Source of the DNA: Nageia nagi
Lineage: Eukaryota > Pinophyta
Direction of reading: 5' to 3'
DNA: 64,000 nt
Assembly (NCBI GenBank): GCA_050084985.1
Contig: JBITNC010000001.1
Location: 41,912,001 to 41,976,000, forward strand
The translations under genes and the position numbers were made by a program. Within the stretch, counting starts at the first letter, position 1. Every line of letters starts with the position of its first letter. This document shows positions 34,906 through 49,115 of the stretch, in pieces. The notes under the pieces are model-generated. The model was not told where the DNA came from and searched no databases. It was given only the letters and a program-made list of their open reading frames with translations.

Positions 34906-36808
34906 CTTATTATGCATGACCTATAACCACATGGTTGTGAGTTAGATTCCCATATACAGCATACAATTCAATGAGAGGATCAATGTTCATGTATTTCTAC
35001 TATTGACACTTAGATTTAACTTTGTATTTTAAAAGTATATAAATTTATGTATTTAAAATATTTTATATTAATAAGATTTATATTTATGTATTTCTCCTTA
35101 TGTATAGGTACCCAAAACCTATTATATTAAATTTTAAGAGTTTGAGTAATTTTATTACAATTCATAATGATATCCTTAAATACTATAAGGTATCCTAAAA
35201 TATTAGGTATCTATTTCTTATATATTTAACCATCAAGAACTTAGTTATTTATTTCTCTCTCATATATCCTTCACTTTTTTATCCAACTCTATATATCCTT
35301 TATCTTTCAATCATTTTTCACCAACTACTTTATATTTTTTAATATCCTTTAATTCCGTACCTATAGTTTCATATTGGCTATGTCAAAGTTGTCCCTCATA
35401 ATCTTCTCTTTCAATGATAACCATCACTATATCAATCTTCCCTAGATGATGAATTTCCTCCTCATCCACTTGTTCCATATTGTTATTTATATTAATATTT
35501 GATAGGATATTTTCCTCTTAGAACTCTATTTTTCTATTGTTATCATATAGGTACTATCATTAATTTAGTTACCATTATTTCTTAGTAAGGCATATTATAA
35601 TATTATGCCATTCCTAAGAGCATATCAGGTATCTTATTGATTTAAATATAGTAGGTTTATAGTAAGGTAATGGAATTCTTAGATTACATTTTAGATACCA
35701 ATAAGTAATAATTAGGTTTCTTTTGGACTATAATAGAGTTATAGCTTAAATCTAATTAGCAACCCTATCAAGGGCTACCAAGTAGTATATTCCTAATATG
35801 AAATTCCATATTCCTAATAGAAATATGAATTTCTATACTCTACTTCATGATTTAATATCATTATCACTAATCATAACTAATGATTATTATTATCTATGCA
35901 TATATTCATAATCATAAATATTATGGGAATGTGTCTATGGACCTATTCATAACTTTGATGTTGGATAAATTACTTTGTTTTTATTTATTATGTTATATTT
36001 CATGGATACAATTTTTTTTCCTTTTACATTTTTACATTTAATATTACATGAGTAGTAAAAACCACTTAATTAGGTAAGAATTGTGTGAGTTATTTGTATA
36101 AATATCAATATGTATCTTGTGAGGTATTAGGAATAGTATTACAGAATAGGTATAACATTTAGCATTGTATTTATTTATCTATATATTTTAGTAAGTATCA
36201 TATGATGTATTTGTTGGAGCTAGAGAATACAAATATATTAGTTATGTTCAACAAACCATTTCTAGTGTAAATATGCATGCATACTATAATTACAAACATT
36301 ACATTATGATTTTGTTACACATACTCAAAATTTTATCCTTCTATTATTTTTAATTCCTATGTAACTTTGTAGGAACTTTTAACTCATATATTTCCATTTC
36401 ATCATAATGAATACTAGGATAGGATCTCATCAAATTCATCATTTATCACCACTTTGGTAAAATTATTGTGATGATCCAAATATTTATTGATATTTGAATT
36501 TTCATTAAATATGACATGTTTTAAAAAGATGAACTTATTATGTAAGTATACCTTAGATACCTAATTGTAAACTTGTTGTTTATTTGTCTTGTAAACTTAT
36601 AAACCTATAGATGAACTTATTAAAATATTTGTTATCTTGTAAACTTACAACAATTGTGTGAAAAATACATAACAAAATCATAATAATTATGTGAAAAAGT
36701 ACATGTAATGTAATAGATTTAGTCCATGTAATAACATAACAACATCAAAAACATAATGTGTCCAAATTCCATGTAGTCCATGTGTAATAAAATAATAGCA
36801 TGTATGTG
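34906..36808. other. AT-rich stretch, nothing recognised
   Basis: No coding text, no clear repeats. Confidence 0.4.
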
Positions 36809-36998
36809 TCCAAATTCCACAATATCCAAATTCTAAAGTCCACAATAAAGTCCAAAGTCCACATACATCATGATCTATAACTAACATACCAAAACAACAA
36901 CTACATAATCAATCCAAATTCCACAATATCCAAACTAGAAAGTCCACATATATCATGATCTATAACTAGCATATCAAAACAACAACTACATAATCAAT
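36809..36998 (+). repeat. Tandem duplication, about 86-104 bp
   Basis: TCCAAATTCCACAATATCCA begins two units (36809 and 36913), both ending CAACAACTACATAATCAA. The first has an 18-base internal expansion of the AAAGTCCACA string. Confidence 0.85.
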
Positions 36999-39659
36999 CC
37001 TAGATCCATCTATATAGGTATAGATGTTTCTCCATCATTGATCTTCCTCCTCATTTCAACTAATGTAGATGCCTCCTATTGTATAACACAAATAAACTTA
37101 AGTTAGTGTACATATTATCATTCATATTTGTGATTCCTTTAAATATTTTATAAAATAAATTTAATCTATCTACAAGTTTTAAAAATGCACATAAATATTA
37201 TCATATCATGATGTTGAGATCATCCCTCAATAACTATATCCTACTGTGTAGATGATGTATCAATCTCATTGAGATAAAATGCATGAGAAATAACATCATA
37301 TAAGATAAAATAAAAACTATTGAATAAAAGTTGAGTTTTTAAATGGGTATATATTTGTAAGTCATATAAATTGCATGCACATACACATTACTATGTATTT
37401 TAGAAAATTACCTAAAATGAAGTAGATATATGAGTGGCCATAGTATGTGGAGTGGTGGATGTTGAAGGCTTAACCATCGACATGCCCTCTCATCAGTTGA
37501 ATGCAATCATCTCAAGATTATAATGCATCCAATAATTATCATTAACCAAAGCCCTAATTTTTGACCTAATTTCTTTTTTTTGTAACACTTGAATGATCTA
37601 GGAATGAACTAGCTAATTCCACATGAGTTTGATATGTTGCTAGATAACTTAGCACTCACATAGCAAGATTGGCCAAGAACCCTAATAAATTTCTCTAGTG
37701 TTCACTTTTCAACACTCACCCTATTGAAAAGACACCTCAAAAGTAACCTCACCATTCCTATTCCATGTCCCATGTGCAATAGGCTTTTTGATTATGACAT
37801 AGTGTTTTTCTACTCAAGGCCCATAACACCCAAGAGATCATACTTCCACTAAGTTAGTCATCATATCCTGATGATAACTCTTCATTTCATAGGAGCAGTT
37901 AAGTTGTCCTAGGCAAGCTTCCTTATGAGTGGGTACCATCACCTATAGAATAATCATCATATCCCTATCTACTAACTACAAGTGATATGACTACTAATTA
38001 CCCTCACCTAGTAATATTAGTTTTTACAATTGCTGTCCCCACCTAACTCATCTATCAAAGAATATGAATACTAACTTGCCTATAACTATTAGCTATCCCA
38101 CCATGTGATTCAGCATTCCCGTACCCATAACTTAGGAGCCATGGATATTAAAAAATATCCTCCAATGGTTGTTTAGTCTAATATAATTTTAAATATGTTA
38201 ACAAAAGAACCACCTATGTCCTACTAACATATACTAATATTTTCAAACAATGAAGTGGGTAGAAGACATGTTCTAAGGTTTAACACAATTCATCCTTACC
38301 CACAAGGACTACCTCAAAATTCATAGTTATAGCTTATGCAAGAAGGCACATATTTTCTTATTTTATCCCATACACATTGTATTGCATATATAGATCTACT
38401 TTTTAAAATATCTCTTGAATACATAAAGCAAAAAGTTGTTGGGGAGAATCTTACCACTACTGCTATAAAAGTAATGTGATGTTAAGTGGTCCTCATGCAA
38501 AGAATATTCTTTTTGTTCGTTATCTAGCAAAGTGGTTTACTTGGCAAAGGTTCTTCATTACATTTCTTGCATCTATCCAAAAAGAATTCTAAATGATTCC
38601 ATTTATTTCATGGAGTTCCATTGATATCTAATTTGATCCCAAGAGTCCCTAAAATATCCCAAATGCTCCTAAATTATCTTTTGGAACCCTATTTCTATAT
38701 TAGGATTATTTTCTAATCAATCTACTTATTTAAAAGTTTTGTTAAAATTATTTATTTTGTTAATTTGTATTATCCATTAATCATTTTCATGAAAGAAATA
38801 ATAATTCTTACTCTTAGTAATTTATATAATCAATACTAATTATAGTATTTGATAACCATAATTAAAAGAAAGCTCATTAAATTACAATATTAATATTTTT
38901 TAAAAATTATATAAATAAAAAGTAATCTACAATATTCATTAATTAATATCTAATATAATCCATCTATGAAATGTATAAATAAAATTTACTTTCATAAACT
39001 TTGAAGCTTCCATAATTTATTACAAATAGACATCATGCATTATACAAAGATAATTCAAATACAATACAACTCATTTAATCACTAATGAAATATTTTTGAC
39101 AAATCATATTATTTCATATCCAATGAATTTGTATTTCAAAGTTGTTCATGTCATATGGCTTCGATCGTTGTATCAACTATCGAATATCTCCATCAATCTT
39201 CATGCAATGAGCATTTAACATTCCCTTAGAGCTTGGTGGTGGATCGAGTACTAGGAGGAAGGAGGATCAGGATAACCCTTTTTAAACTTGACCATTATGC
39301 AAATAAATTTAACTATAGACCTCAAGAGAAATTATCTCTTTTTCTTGGTTAATGTACATTAATATGTTATTTTTTAATCCATCTTAAATAATTAAATCAT
39401 TCACAATAAGGTCTTGGATACCTTAATAATTAATTAATGAAATTGGTACTATTTGAATTATTTTACTAAACATTATACCAATATCACAATCTCAAAACCA
39501 TAGTTTATTTAATACAAGATTCTAAAGAGTTTTTGAGTTACTTATTTAAAAATATTAAACATACTTATCACCTCATTAGATACTAATTAGTTTAATTGAC
39601 AAACTTAGATAATAATAAGAAAACATATTTTATTACTTCACCTTTCTCCACTTTCACAT
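36999..39659 (-). other. Mostly unassigned; weak hAT-like C-terminal text at 37500-37700
   Basis: On the minus strand near 37690-37500, text such as VLSYLATYQTHVELASSFLD, KKRN and YWMHYNLEMIAF has the rhythm of the hAT transposase dimerisation region (LS...E...S...KRN...YNL). Stops and shifts prevent certainty. The rest of the stretch is AT-rich with no gene seen. Confidence 0.2.
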
Positions 39660-40330
39660 GAATTTAATAATATTTCTTTACTAAACATCATATTAGGACT
39701 TTAATAAAATTCATGTCAAAATAAATTTATTAATCTCTAGCTAAAGGTATAAGGAGAAATATTTGATTAGTCTCTTTAAAATATCATAAGATACATAATA
39801 TAATTTGTACATTAAATTTTCTACCTCTTCTTCTAAATAAAGACAAAAGAACATCTCACTCCTTTACTTTTAATGAAAATGTTATGGTACCAACCTTTGA
39901 ATAAAATAACCACTATGTCTCTTCAAAGTGTATAACACTTCAATCAATAATTAATGAAACTTCATCATTATAATAAATGTCATATTAAGAATTTAATAAA
40001 ATTTATGTCAAAATAAATTTATTAAACTTTAGCTAAAGGCATAAGGGGGAATATTTGACTAGTTTCTATAAAATATCATATACAATTTGTACATGAAATT
40101 TTTCTACTACAACATCTAAATAAAAAGAGAATAAAAAAGAAAATTCCACTTCTTTACCTTTTAAAGAAAAAGACAAGGTAACCATATTTAAATAAAAGAA
40201 CCACTATGTCTCTGCAAATGGTTCAGCACTTCTAAAAACCATTAATTTTAGAAGTTTTACCAAATATTATGATAAACATCATATTAAATATCTTAAAATA
40301 TGATTACCTTAATTAGGTAAAAAAATATAT
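39660..40330 (+). repeat. About 292-bp tandem repeat, two full units plus a partial third
   Basis: CATATTAGGACTTTAATAAA at 39689 and CATATTAAGAATTTAATAAA at 39981 start matching runs, both followed by TTTATGTCAAAATAAATTTA-like sequence, AGCTAAAGG, and ACCACTATGTCTCT near their ends. A third start appears at 40280. Confidence 0.85.
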
Positions 40331-40477
40331 AAAATAATGGACCTAGACTTGAAGAGGAAAGAGAGACTTCTTTTCTTCACATAACTCTGCATCAAGCTTG
40401 AGAATAACCAAAACAAAATGAAAATTGCAAGAGATAGATAGGTAGTTATTGTTGATATATTTTCAATGCTCTACTCC

Positions 40478-40492
40478 TTTATTTATAGCTAA
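40478..40492 (-). promoter_or_regulatory. TATA-like element, possibly of an LTR
   Basis: The minus strand reads GCTATAAATAAAGGAGT, followed by a CT-rich leader-like stretch and then the 292-bp tandem repeat. This would suit the promoter of a long LTR, but no LTR ends were found. Confidence 0.3.
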
Positions 40493-42437
40493 AGGGGCTC
40501 AATTATGTTCAAATTGACATCTCCTCACACCTTGAATAATTTTGGGTTAGGTTTACTTAAAGTTAGAACTAATGGTAATGGCATTTAATACTTTGGAATC
40601 TTTTTCATTAGTTGACAATTTAGTACCAACTCTTATCCACACCTAACAAAAAAATATAAAACTAAGTAGAGTCATTTCTCTATTATTTTTCTAGCTATTA
40701 AATATCATGTCATACCATAAAGAGACCATAGTCTCTATCTAATAGTGTTTTTACTATTAGCCCTATATGGTAATAATATGGATACTCATATTCAATTTTT
40801 ACCCATTAAAGGTATTTTTCTAACCTTATAATAATTTTCAAATTTAACTAAAGGTATACCTCCTTTTTTCCTTTATTTCAAAATTTGAATTTCAAAAATA
40901 CCAAACAAAGGAAAACACATCTTTACCTATGACGGTCACCTCATGCTACAAAGTAAGGTTAATCCACACATTTTTACAAACATATTTTCATTAAGAAATC
41001 AACAATCATAATAATTATTCTGCATGCATCTACATAATTTACAATGATTATAGGGTGTGTCAATGAATCAATGTTAATCATTTCCTCCTCTTATCCTTCT
41101 ATTTCCATCACTAATTCACCTTTGGTTTGTAGGGTCTTTGGATTGCTTTTTCACTCTATGACTATGTCAAAACATCTCAAAGCTAGCATCAAATTGTCAC
41201 AAATGATACATATTCTCATATCAAAATTATCATTACCATAGTATTATGCAAACATAATTCATTTAAATTCTCTATGGTACTTGAGGTTAAATAGTGTCTT
41301 GAGGTGGGTTGTGATAAGAATGGACATCTACCTAGAATATGAATTTTTTTAAGCACACACATGTACATATTCAGATGTGAATAATATCTAACAAAATTAA
41401 TATGAAAAAATGTTAAACTTGACATTTTTATTTACCCCAAAAGGTATGCCCATAGATATAGGAGTGGATGTCATAAAACCTCTATGAGATGCATCTAAAG
41501 GGGAGCCTCCCATCATCTATAATAAAATATGTAAAGGTTTTTACCTTTTAAATTAATTATACATATAATTCAAATTAATTTAAAAATACACATTACATAC
41601 ATGTTAAACACACTAAAAATATGAAAAATATACTTTTATCCTAGTAAGATCAACATCATCCATGGACATCATCTTTGTAGAAGATATCCCATGATTAGCT
41701 GAAGAGGGGCCAACACATATATTACCAACACTTTTGAAAAAATGAGGTACAACTCCACTAACTCCAGCGTTATCTCTATGCTCACTGACATTAGCTACCA
41801 CATTGGTAGCTTATTTAGTGAGAGTCTAGGTCACCTGACTCAAAGCTTTCAATGCTAAAACAACTACCTAATGAAATGTTAGGGTAGGAACAAAAGGAGT
41901 AGGAGGAGGGATGAGTGGTGCAAGATGCACGGGTCAACCTGGATAAGCCATGCTCTAGGTCTATTTTACCCCAAGCCATGACCAATCCCTTGATTACATA
42001 TCATGTCAAAATAATTCACATATTTTCCTAATACATGCTCAGCATATATTTTCTTCCAAAAATACAAAGGTACATCAGAAATATAATGTGATGGTTTATC
42101 AAACATCTTCCACTATTGATCCCAAACTTTTATAGCTATCTTAGGATAAATGCAGCCATCATAGGGAATTATTTCTTTTTTAGGTGGGATGGGTTTGTTC
42201 GATAGATGGATCAATAAAGAGTGGAGAAAGGGTGGCTTTGGTAATACTTAGCTTGTTTACCTCTTGAGTGGAGAGACCATATAAATAATATTATCTCATG
42301 CACTCTCTCTATGACTTGAAACCATACATATCACCATCAACACTCCTAATAGTATCAACTACCATTTGCATCAAAGATGCAAACCATATAACATGGCTCA
42401 AGGAGCTATAAATACTTTGAATGTGGTGAATCATTTC
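40493..42437. other. Unassigned AT-rich stretch
   Basis: Short broken frames only. The minus-strand frame at 41613-41801 (VSEHRDNAGVSGVVPHFF) looks somewhat protein-like and may belong with the proline-rich frame at 42438, but no family is evident. Confidence 0.3.
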
Positions 42438-42626
42438 TTATAACAAGTTACTATCATGAGCAATAGCATCTCGTAAATGTTTTTTATCTACACTAGTGGT
42501 TTGGAGTGGGTGTGTGGGTGTAGGGGGTGGAGTTGGAGAGGGTGGAGGGGGTGGAGGATTGACATGTGGCAAGGGTGGAGGATCAACTTGTGGAGGGCGT
42601 GAATTTTGTGGGATATTTTGGGTCAC
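42438..42626 (-). pseudogene. Proline-rich coding-like fragment, unknown
   Basis: MTQNIPQNSRPPQVDPPPLP is followed by runs of PPPPPPSPTPPPTPTHP. The low-complexity run comes from GGNGGNGT repeats on the plus strand and is weak evidence for a protein. Text continues downstream on the minus strand to about 41600 with stops, suggesting a decayed transposon ORF of unknown type. Confidence 0.25.
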
Positions 42627-42749
42627 ATCATCTAGTGTCTCATATATGTCATGATAAAATTCATGGGAGAGTTACCCATGATATTAAAAAGACACTTGCA
42701 AACATTAGCAATAACATAAAAATAGAAATAAAATCACTATTACATTAGC

Positions 42750-45700
42750 AATAACATTAAAAAATATCACATGTTTAACTACAAATACGAAAAATATGCA
42801 AGGAAAGCATATTATAAGAGAACTCTATAAATACATAAAATCTAATCAAATTCCAATCAAACAAGCTATGCAATAGATAAAACACAAGAAAAGCCTATGA
42901 ATATGTAATCAAAGATAAAGCATGTCATTTAAGTATTTATAGACATGCAAAATATTATAGATGATATAAGACCTCTTTGGGTTAGAAAGGGATGTATAAA
43001 TATCTACCTACAACTATATTACTAAATGTATAGGTTGAACTTGTAATCATATTTAGAATTATCCCTGGTTCAATAAAAAGGAAGTTTGAAATAAACTTTC
43101 AAACTGAGTATAAGATTTGAGAATCATCTCTCGTAAAATATAAGCCTAAAATTTATCATAACTATGGATTTACGAAAAGGATAAACCACATAGATTGGTA
43201 GAGAATGAAATATACATTTTGAAAGAAAAGGAGCTTGCACTCACATTCTAGGTAGAAGTAGTAAGAATAACTTGATACTTAATCAATAGAAGTGCTACAA
43301 AAGTTATTCCAAACATGACACCAATAAAAGGTAAGATCTAGGTAAAAAACCCATTCTTACTCATTTAAAAAGTTTAGTTATTTAATTTTGTATGCATACT
43401 CCAAAATATAGAAGGTATAAATTATATATTACAATAGTAACATATATATATTACTTAATGATAGTGTTTCTAATAAAATATATAGGGTTTGTGAAATCAA
43501 AACTAAGAAAAATCATGTATTAAGGGATGCAATCTTTGATGAAGGCATTATATAATTTAATGTTGAAAGGATATATAACTCTTTTAAATAGTTAAAGAAT
43601 AAACCAAATCTAGCACACCCACTCCAAGTGATAGTGAAGAAAAGGAATAAGTCTCTCATGATTCCTCTTCAATTTCACCATAAAAGAAGTTGCTCACATG
43701 ATATCTCAAAATTGTAATTAATGTATAATCAATTGCAATAAATCACATATAGGACCACTACCTATGAACATTTTATATTCTCTTCAAATCAATGGAAAAG
43801 TTGGCTCCAACCTTGAAGAAAGGAAAGATGATGATAAAAAAAATATACTAGGCTCATTACTCCATATTTCTAATACATGCAAGCTAGAAAGCCTCAAGGA
43901 GGAGATCATCCTCCCAAGATACTATGTATAATATCCAAGGAAACTATTACAAAAGGCTCATGTTACTAACAAAAATGAAAGGTAAAAGAATCACACATAG
44001 TGGAGAATGCTCCAAATACTTTAAGCAAATGAAAGTTTAAATACTCAACAGAGAAGAGATGACCATCCAAGCTAATTTATAATTTCTTAAGTTATCCTTC
44101 AATTATAGATAGTCTTATCCTTGTTCCCTTTTCCATTTAAATTCATACTTAGCACTTTGAAACAAAAAAATGAATGCCTACACAATAATTTACATTATAT
44201 AAGAACCTATCAAAAACATGAAGAAGGGAGAGAGAGGTTGTTAGATTTGGAAAGAGAGATTTTATTATAGTCAATATTTAATGGATAAGTTATAAGGTTT
44301 AAGTGAAAGGATATTGAAGTCACAAAAGCAAACTTGGCATCATCCAAAATAGTCAATCCAATTTTTCACTCTCAAGTTAAACAAGTATCAAGTGAAATAT
44401 GTACATATGGTTTGTATGATACATTAGGCTCAAATTGGTTTTGGTCTTAATTTCAATCTAAAGTTATTGACCTTTTTTATTCAGTAAACAAGGATCATTG
44501 TTTTGCTCCTTCTTTATTGATTATATTATCCATGATAATCAAACAACAACATATGAAGTCTACCCTAAATGAATTTACAAAATAAATTGATTAGTAGGAA
44601 GAAAGATCACGAACCCAAATTCGTTGTAATTACTAAGACCAATTATTTCTTTAATATAAAATGGGAAATAAAAACTTTTAAAATATATTTTTAACCTCAA
44701 TCAAATTTCTAGAATTAGAATAAGTACAGTTTATAATATCACAATAAAACTACAAGCAATTTGGGAAAGTTATCAAACTGATTTTGTAGAAGTAGATTAA
44801 GGTTTAATATGTCTAATGTAAGTAAAAGATTGCAATTATATTAGAAAATATGATATAAGAGAGAACATAATCTTCTATTTTCAATTCCTTGATAATGAAA
44901 ACTAAGCTACATAATTCTCATCCACTATTTTCAATTCCTCTTAGGTATCTATATGCAATGCAAAATGATGGATAAATTATAATAATAGTTATGATGCACA
45001 TAGGTAGGAGTTGGTTTTATCACTTCATATTTCAATCAGCATCATATTTCCAATAAGAGAAAGGAAATTTATAGAAACCATTATACAAAATGATTAGATA
45101 TTCAAGTTTAGGAGCCATATTTTGAAAATAACTTTGTAATGTGTTTATAAGATCACGTAGAGCAACTTCAAGGGACATATGGCCTTCTATCTAGAATTCA
45201 TAGAGTCTTGTACCATATTACTAAAATATTTAGACAACAGCTTAATCCCAAGTAACTTTATTATTTGGTGAAGTACAGGAAAGATTTAAGTTATAACCAT
45301 TGAAAAGAACCTATTATTGGCCAATATAAGTAAGGTAAATTAAATAAATGTTGAGTAATGGTATTGAGTTGCATCCCAAGTACATGCCTTATGTCAACCA
45401 ATTTTGGTAAAATAATGAAACATGAATGATCCAGTCTTATGAAAATAGGTATTAAATTTCCAACCACTACAATAGGAAGTCACTCAAATAACCAACAACT
45501 AACTCACTAAGACTATTTTCTTAAATACAAAACCTAAAACCATGAAGTACTCATTTCCATAAACACAAGATAATACTTATGGAATTGTTGGTTAGTATGT
45601 AAAATCTAATGAAATCATTGAATCTATGTATGGATATGAGGTTGATCTCCTCTTTGATTGAGGTTTGATAAAATTTCTCAATTGCAAGAGTTGAACAAAG

Positions 45701-46840
45701 AATAAATTAGTAAATTAAGGTTTAGAAGATTACTCAAAAATATTTACAAAGTGGAAAGATACTCAAAAAATACTCTTTTGTGATCTTCAATTATTAGTTG
45801 ACTTGATGTATAAATTGCATCTAGCTTGACCATAGAGGTGAATTTTTCTTGGGGATATTGTATCATATAATCTCTTCTTATGTGAATATGAAATCCAACT
45901 AGATTATCAAACTCTAGTACTATCAAGTTGTAGATGATAAAATGCAATTAGGGGTAGAATATTTTGGTTATCTATTTTCTCAAATGGCAACTTAGGGAGT
46001 TCTATTTATAGTATTTTTCTTCCTAATTCCTAAATTTAGTTGATCAATCATCAATTTAGTTGGGATATCATTTCTCCTCCTAGATGGATTCTTAATTTTA
46101 ATATGGTTAAGGATTATTAAATTAGGAGAAAATAAGGTAAATATTTTCTTATAGTCTAGTTTTATAGGGACATCCTCTTGGAAAAAGATTTAATTTTTAA
46201 AATAGGTACTAATAATTTTGATTATTTATTTTGTGATGAAATTAAAATTTGATATTTTACTAAAAACAAACTTATGAGAAATATCTTAACAAAATTACAA
46301 AAAAAGAACTACACATTTTAATTAAAAAACCTAGCTTTTATTATTTTCTCTTAATAAAATTACAAAAAAAAAATGATATTTTAACCCAAAAAAACTAGTA
46401 GATGGGTTGAACCACTAACCTACGTAACATAGGGAGAATGTGGAGGTAGTTGGTGGGTCTAAAGATGCTGAAATCAGGATCCTAAAATCTGTAGGACACT
46501 TCTTCACAATCATTGGGAGGTGCAAACTATACAGCTAGAAATGAGCTCTATGACCTATGATAAGGTATTTAACTTTAAATTATCAGGATCTTGATATTTT
46601 AGAATCCCAATATAAGCTCGATTTACTAGCCCATATTGGGATCATGATTTGTTTCATATCGAGATCCTGATATTTCTGACCCCAAATTTGTACTTTACAC
46701 TTCCTCTTAAAGTGGACCCAAATTCTTGCTTCCACCCCTTTATATTTTCCTCTAAAAGAATTCTAAAAATATTTCCTTGCCAACTTATCCTTGATCTTTA
46801 GTACATACTATTATACATTCTCTATTAAACATATGTTTAA
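42750..46840. other. Unassigned AT-rich stretch
   Basis: No domain recognised on either strand. A TATA-like ACTATAAATAGAAC on the minus strand near 46000 could be part of an LTR. The string ATATCGAGATCCTGATAT near 46650 is shared with 30490-30511. Confidence 0.3.
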
Positions 46841-47650
46841 TATTATTATATCATCTTGAATGTTTAGTCTTAACCCATGCATGTACCTTGGTATTTATTT
46901 ACTAGTCTCTTCGATATCTCCCACTTTGATGGTCAACCGATAAAATTTATCTTAACCCATGCATGTACCTTGGTTTCTATTTACTAGTCTCTTTGATATC
47001 TCCCACTTTGATGATCAATTGATAAAATTTATTGTTATAGTATTTTAGATTCATATCTATTTTTCCAAGATTATGTATCCTTCTAAAGAAATTCAATTCA
47101 TAATTTGATCGGAGGAACTTCTTGTTTAAATTCTATATCATCCTATTTAAAGACTTGAACTTGTATTTACCTTTCTCAACACTTTCTTTTTTATTTTTTC
47201 ACACCATAAGGACACATGTATTTTTAATTTTATGGCTACAAACTTGCTCTTTGGGGTTCAAGCTTCTACAATAGTTAAGCAAATCCATCTGTGGTTTACT
47301 CCCAACTTTTGCTATCACCTTAACAAGTCTCATTTTAGGAGCATCTTCCTCTTCATTTGGACTAGTTTCTTCTTCCAATGAATTGGATTCACTCTCTTCA
47401 AATCCTACATGTCTCCTTCCTTTATGATGGCCTCTTTCAGGATCTTGTAATTCATTTGTTTCCTCTTTAGCTTTCAATCATCATTGCATCTCTTATAGTT
47501 CTTCCTTCAATATTGATTCTCTTACATTTTGTATATTTTATCTTTGACCTCCTCTTAGACCTACTCTGATGCCTCCTCTTTGGCCTCCCCTTTGATGTCC
47601 TCTAGGTTCTTCTCTACCTAAAGATTATTCTCTTTTTGACATTCTTCTTC
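46841..47650 (-). pseudogene. Ty3/gypsy gag remnant, minus strand
   Basis: An open stretch at 47477-47199 ends KPQMDLLNYCRSLNPKEQ, the usual lead-in to a gypsy gag. After stops it continues KKFLRSNYELNFFRRIHNLG and MNLKYYNNKFYQLIIKVGDI, then PRYMHGLR, matching the retrotransposon gag pattern (F.P.(D)YE..L..R.QNL.Q..MSV.EY...FY.L). An internal 82-bp duplication repeats the GDIKETSKQIPRYMHGLR part. The knuckle and pol are not found downstream. Confidence 0.65.
46869..47032 (-). repeat. 82-bp tandem duplication inside the gag remnant
   Basis: CTTAACCCATGCATGTACCT begins both units (46869 and 46951). The copies differ mainly at former CpG sites (TCGAT/TTGAT, ACCGAT/ATTGAT). 82 is not a multiple of three, so the duplication alone shifts the gag frame. 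Confidence 0.9.
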
Positions 47651-48293
47651 CATGGATTAAACCTGAATTAGACCTAGTTCAAGTTGTTTGGTCAAGTCTA
47701 CACACTAAGGATGAACTTCCACACCTAATAATCTCTCCTCAAGATCTTCTACACATAATAATCATTCCTTAAGACCTTACTCAACAAGTCATCTATTGTG
47801 TTTGATTCCACTATTTAAATACAATTCCACCAATTCACCTAATTTTAACTTGTCAAGGTTCTCAACTCATTACTTACTCAAAGGGGTGATGCACAAATCA
47901 CACCTAAATTCCTAAAACAAAATTTACTACTTCAAATCTATGAATAATGATATTTTGTATTAATTAATATGATCATTAGTTAATTAATACCTACCATTCA
48001 TTTCTTAAATAAAAAATATTTTCACAATACCACTTGAAAACAATAAAATATTAAAAACTTTACTTAAGATTAACTCCAATCCAATGAAATATTACAATAT
48101 GTAAAAATATTTCAATATTCTTTAATTAATCATCATAAAAATCTCCTTTAAATAATTCATATAGCTGATGCCCTTAGCTCTATGGCTTATAAGTTGTAGT
48201 AGACAAGAAAACCTTCTAACACTCTGGAATAATCGAGTACAGGATCCCACAATGTAGAATAAATTGTACTCTTAGTTTCCACTCAGCCCAAAA
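47651..48293. other. Non-coding stretch
   Basis: Presumed leader of the gag remnant plus AT-rich sequence. No primer site was found. Confidence 0.3.
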
Positions 48294-48425
48294 TGTTACG
48301 TTCGCATGTCCCATACTTTGTAAACCATAAAATGTCTGATTTTTAAAACTGGCCGATGTGAAAGGGATTTCCCACTCCCGCATCCCAGAATGGTGCGAAA
48401 CACAAAACTTATCTTCAAGATTTCT
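48294..48425 (+). repeat. Dispersed repeat X, better preserved copy
   Basis: Homologous to 19528-19660. It keeps CpG dinucleotides (CGTTCGCATG, GGTGCGAAACAC) that are lost there. It lies directly beside the duplicated acyltransferase intron, in the place where exon 2 would be expected. Confidence 0.65.
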
Positions 48426-48437
48426 TAGGTTGTTGCG

Positions 48438-49115
48438 TGATCGTTAGTAATTCATAAATTTGGATTTAAATACTGAAATGAGACATCCTATTTGCTTGAC
48501 AACAGTAGGCAATGGTTGGGAAATAAAAACATTCCAAATGGATAAGCAGTTTACTGCAAATTTTGACTGGAGAGAGTATCTAGGAAATATAATTTTGGAA
48601 GTGGAATTATTTCATTTCTATTTTGGATAGCGTAATGATTTTGTACGTCTGAGCGCCTGGACATTATGGCATAGTGTTCATATTTGAATGACACCTGTGA
48701 ACATACGTCCCTAGCGTTATCTGGATGTTGCCAACCAATCTGTCTCGGGACTGCTAGTTACTCCAGATTCTTTACAAGCCAGAGGAAATTACACAAAAAG
48801 ATACTCCGACAGTATACTCGACATTTGTGCATTCAAAATGAGCTGGAAGAGAAGAAATGGAATCTGTAATCAACTATTATAAATTCATGAAAACAAACAA
48901 TATGGCAAACCATAAATTAGATAGTATAAACAAAGTGTGAAAAAAACATGAAAATCAAAACGCCATGGTTAAGGCTTGTTACTGAAAGAACAAACATACT
49001 TGACACAACCGTCTATCAAAAACCTATGATATTAGACCTCGTTTGCTCTTATTTGGCTAAAATCTTGCCAACATTAAAACAAACTTTATGTATTTCGATA
49101 GAATCAAACACAAAC
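48438..49115 (-). pseudogene. Duplicate of the BAHD intron (copy C), no exons
   Basis: Aligns with 10216-10905: GTAGGCAATGGTTGGGAAAT is identical, as are AGCGTTATCTGG and the ending ATAGAATCAAACACAAACCTGA near the donor. Exon 2 is absent on one side, and exon 1 sequence stops within a few bases of the donor on the other. Confidence 0.8.

Noticed and set aside
34653-34919. Open frame of 88 codons rich in His, Leu and Pro
   Set aside because: It is a by-product of the pyrimidine minisatellite, with no start context or family.
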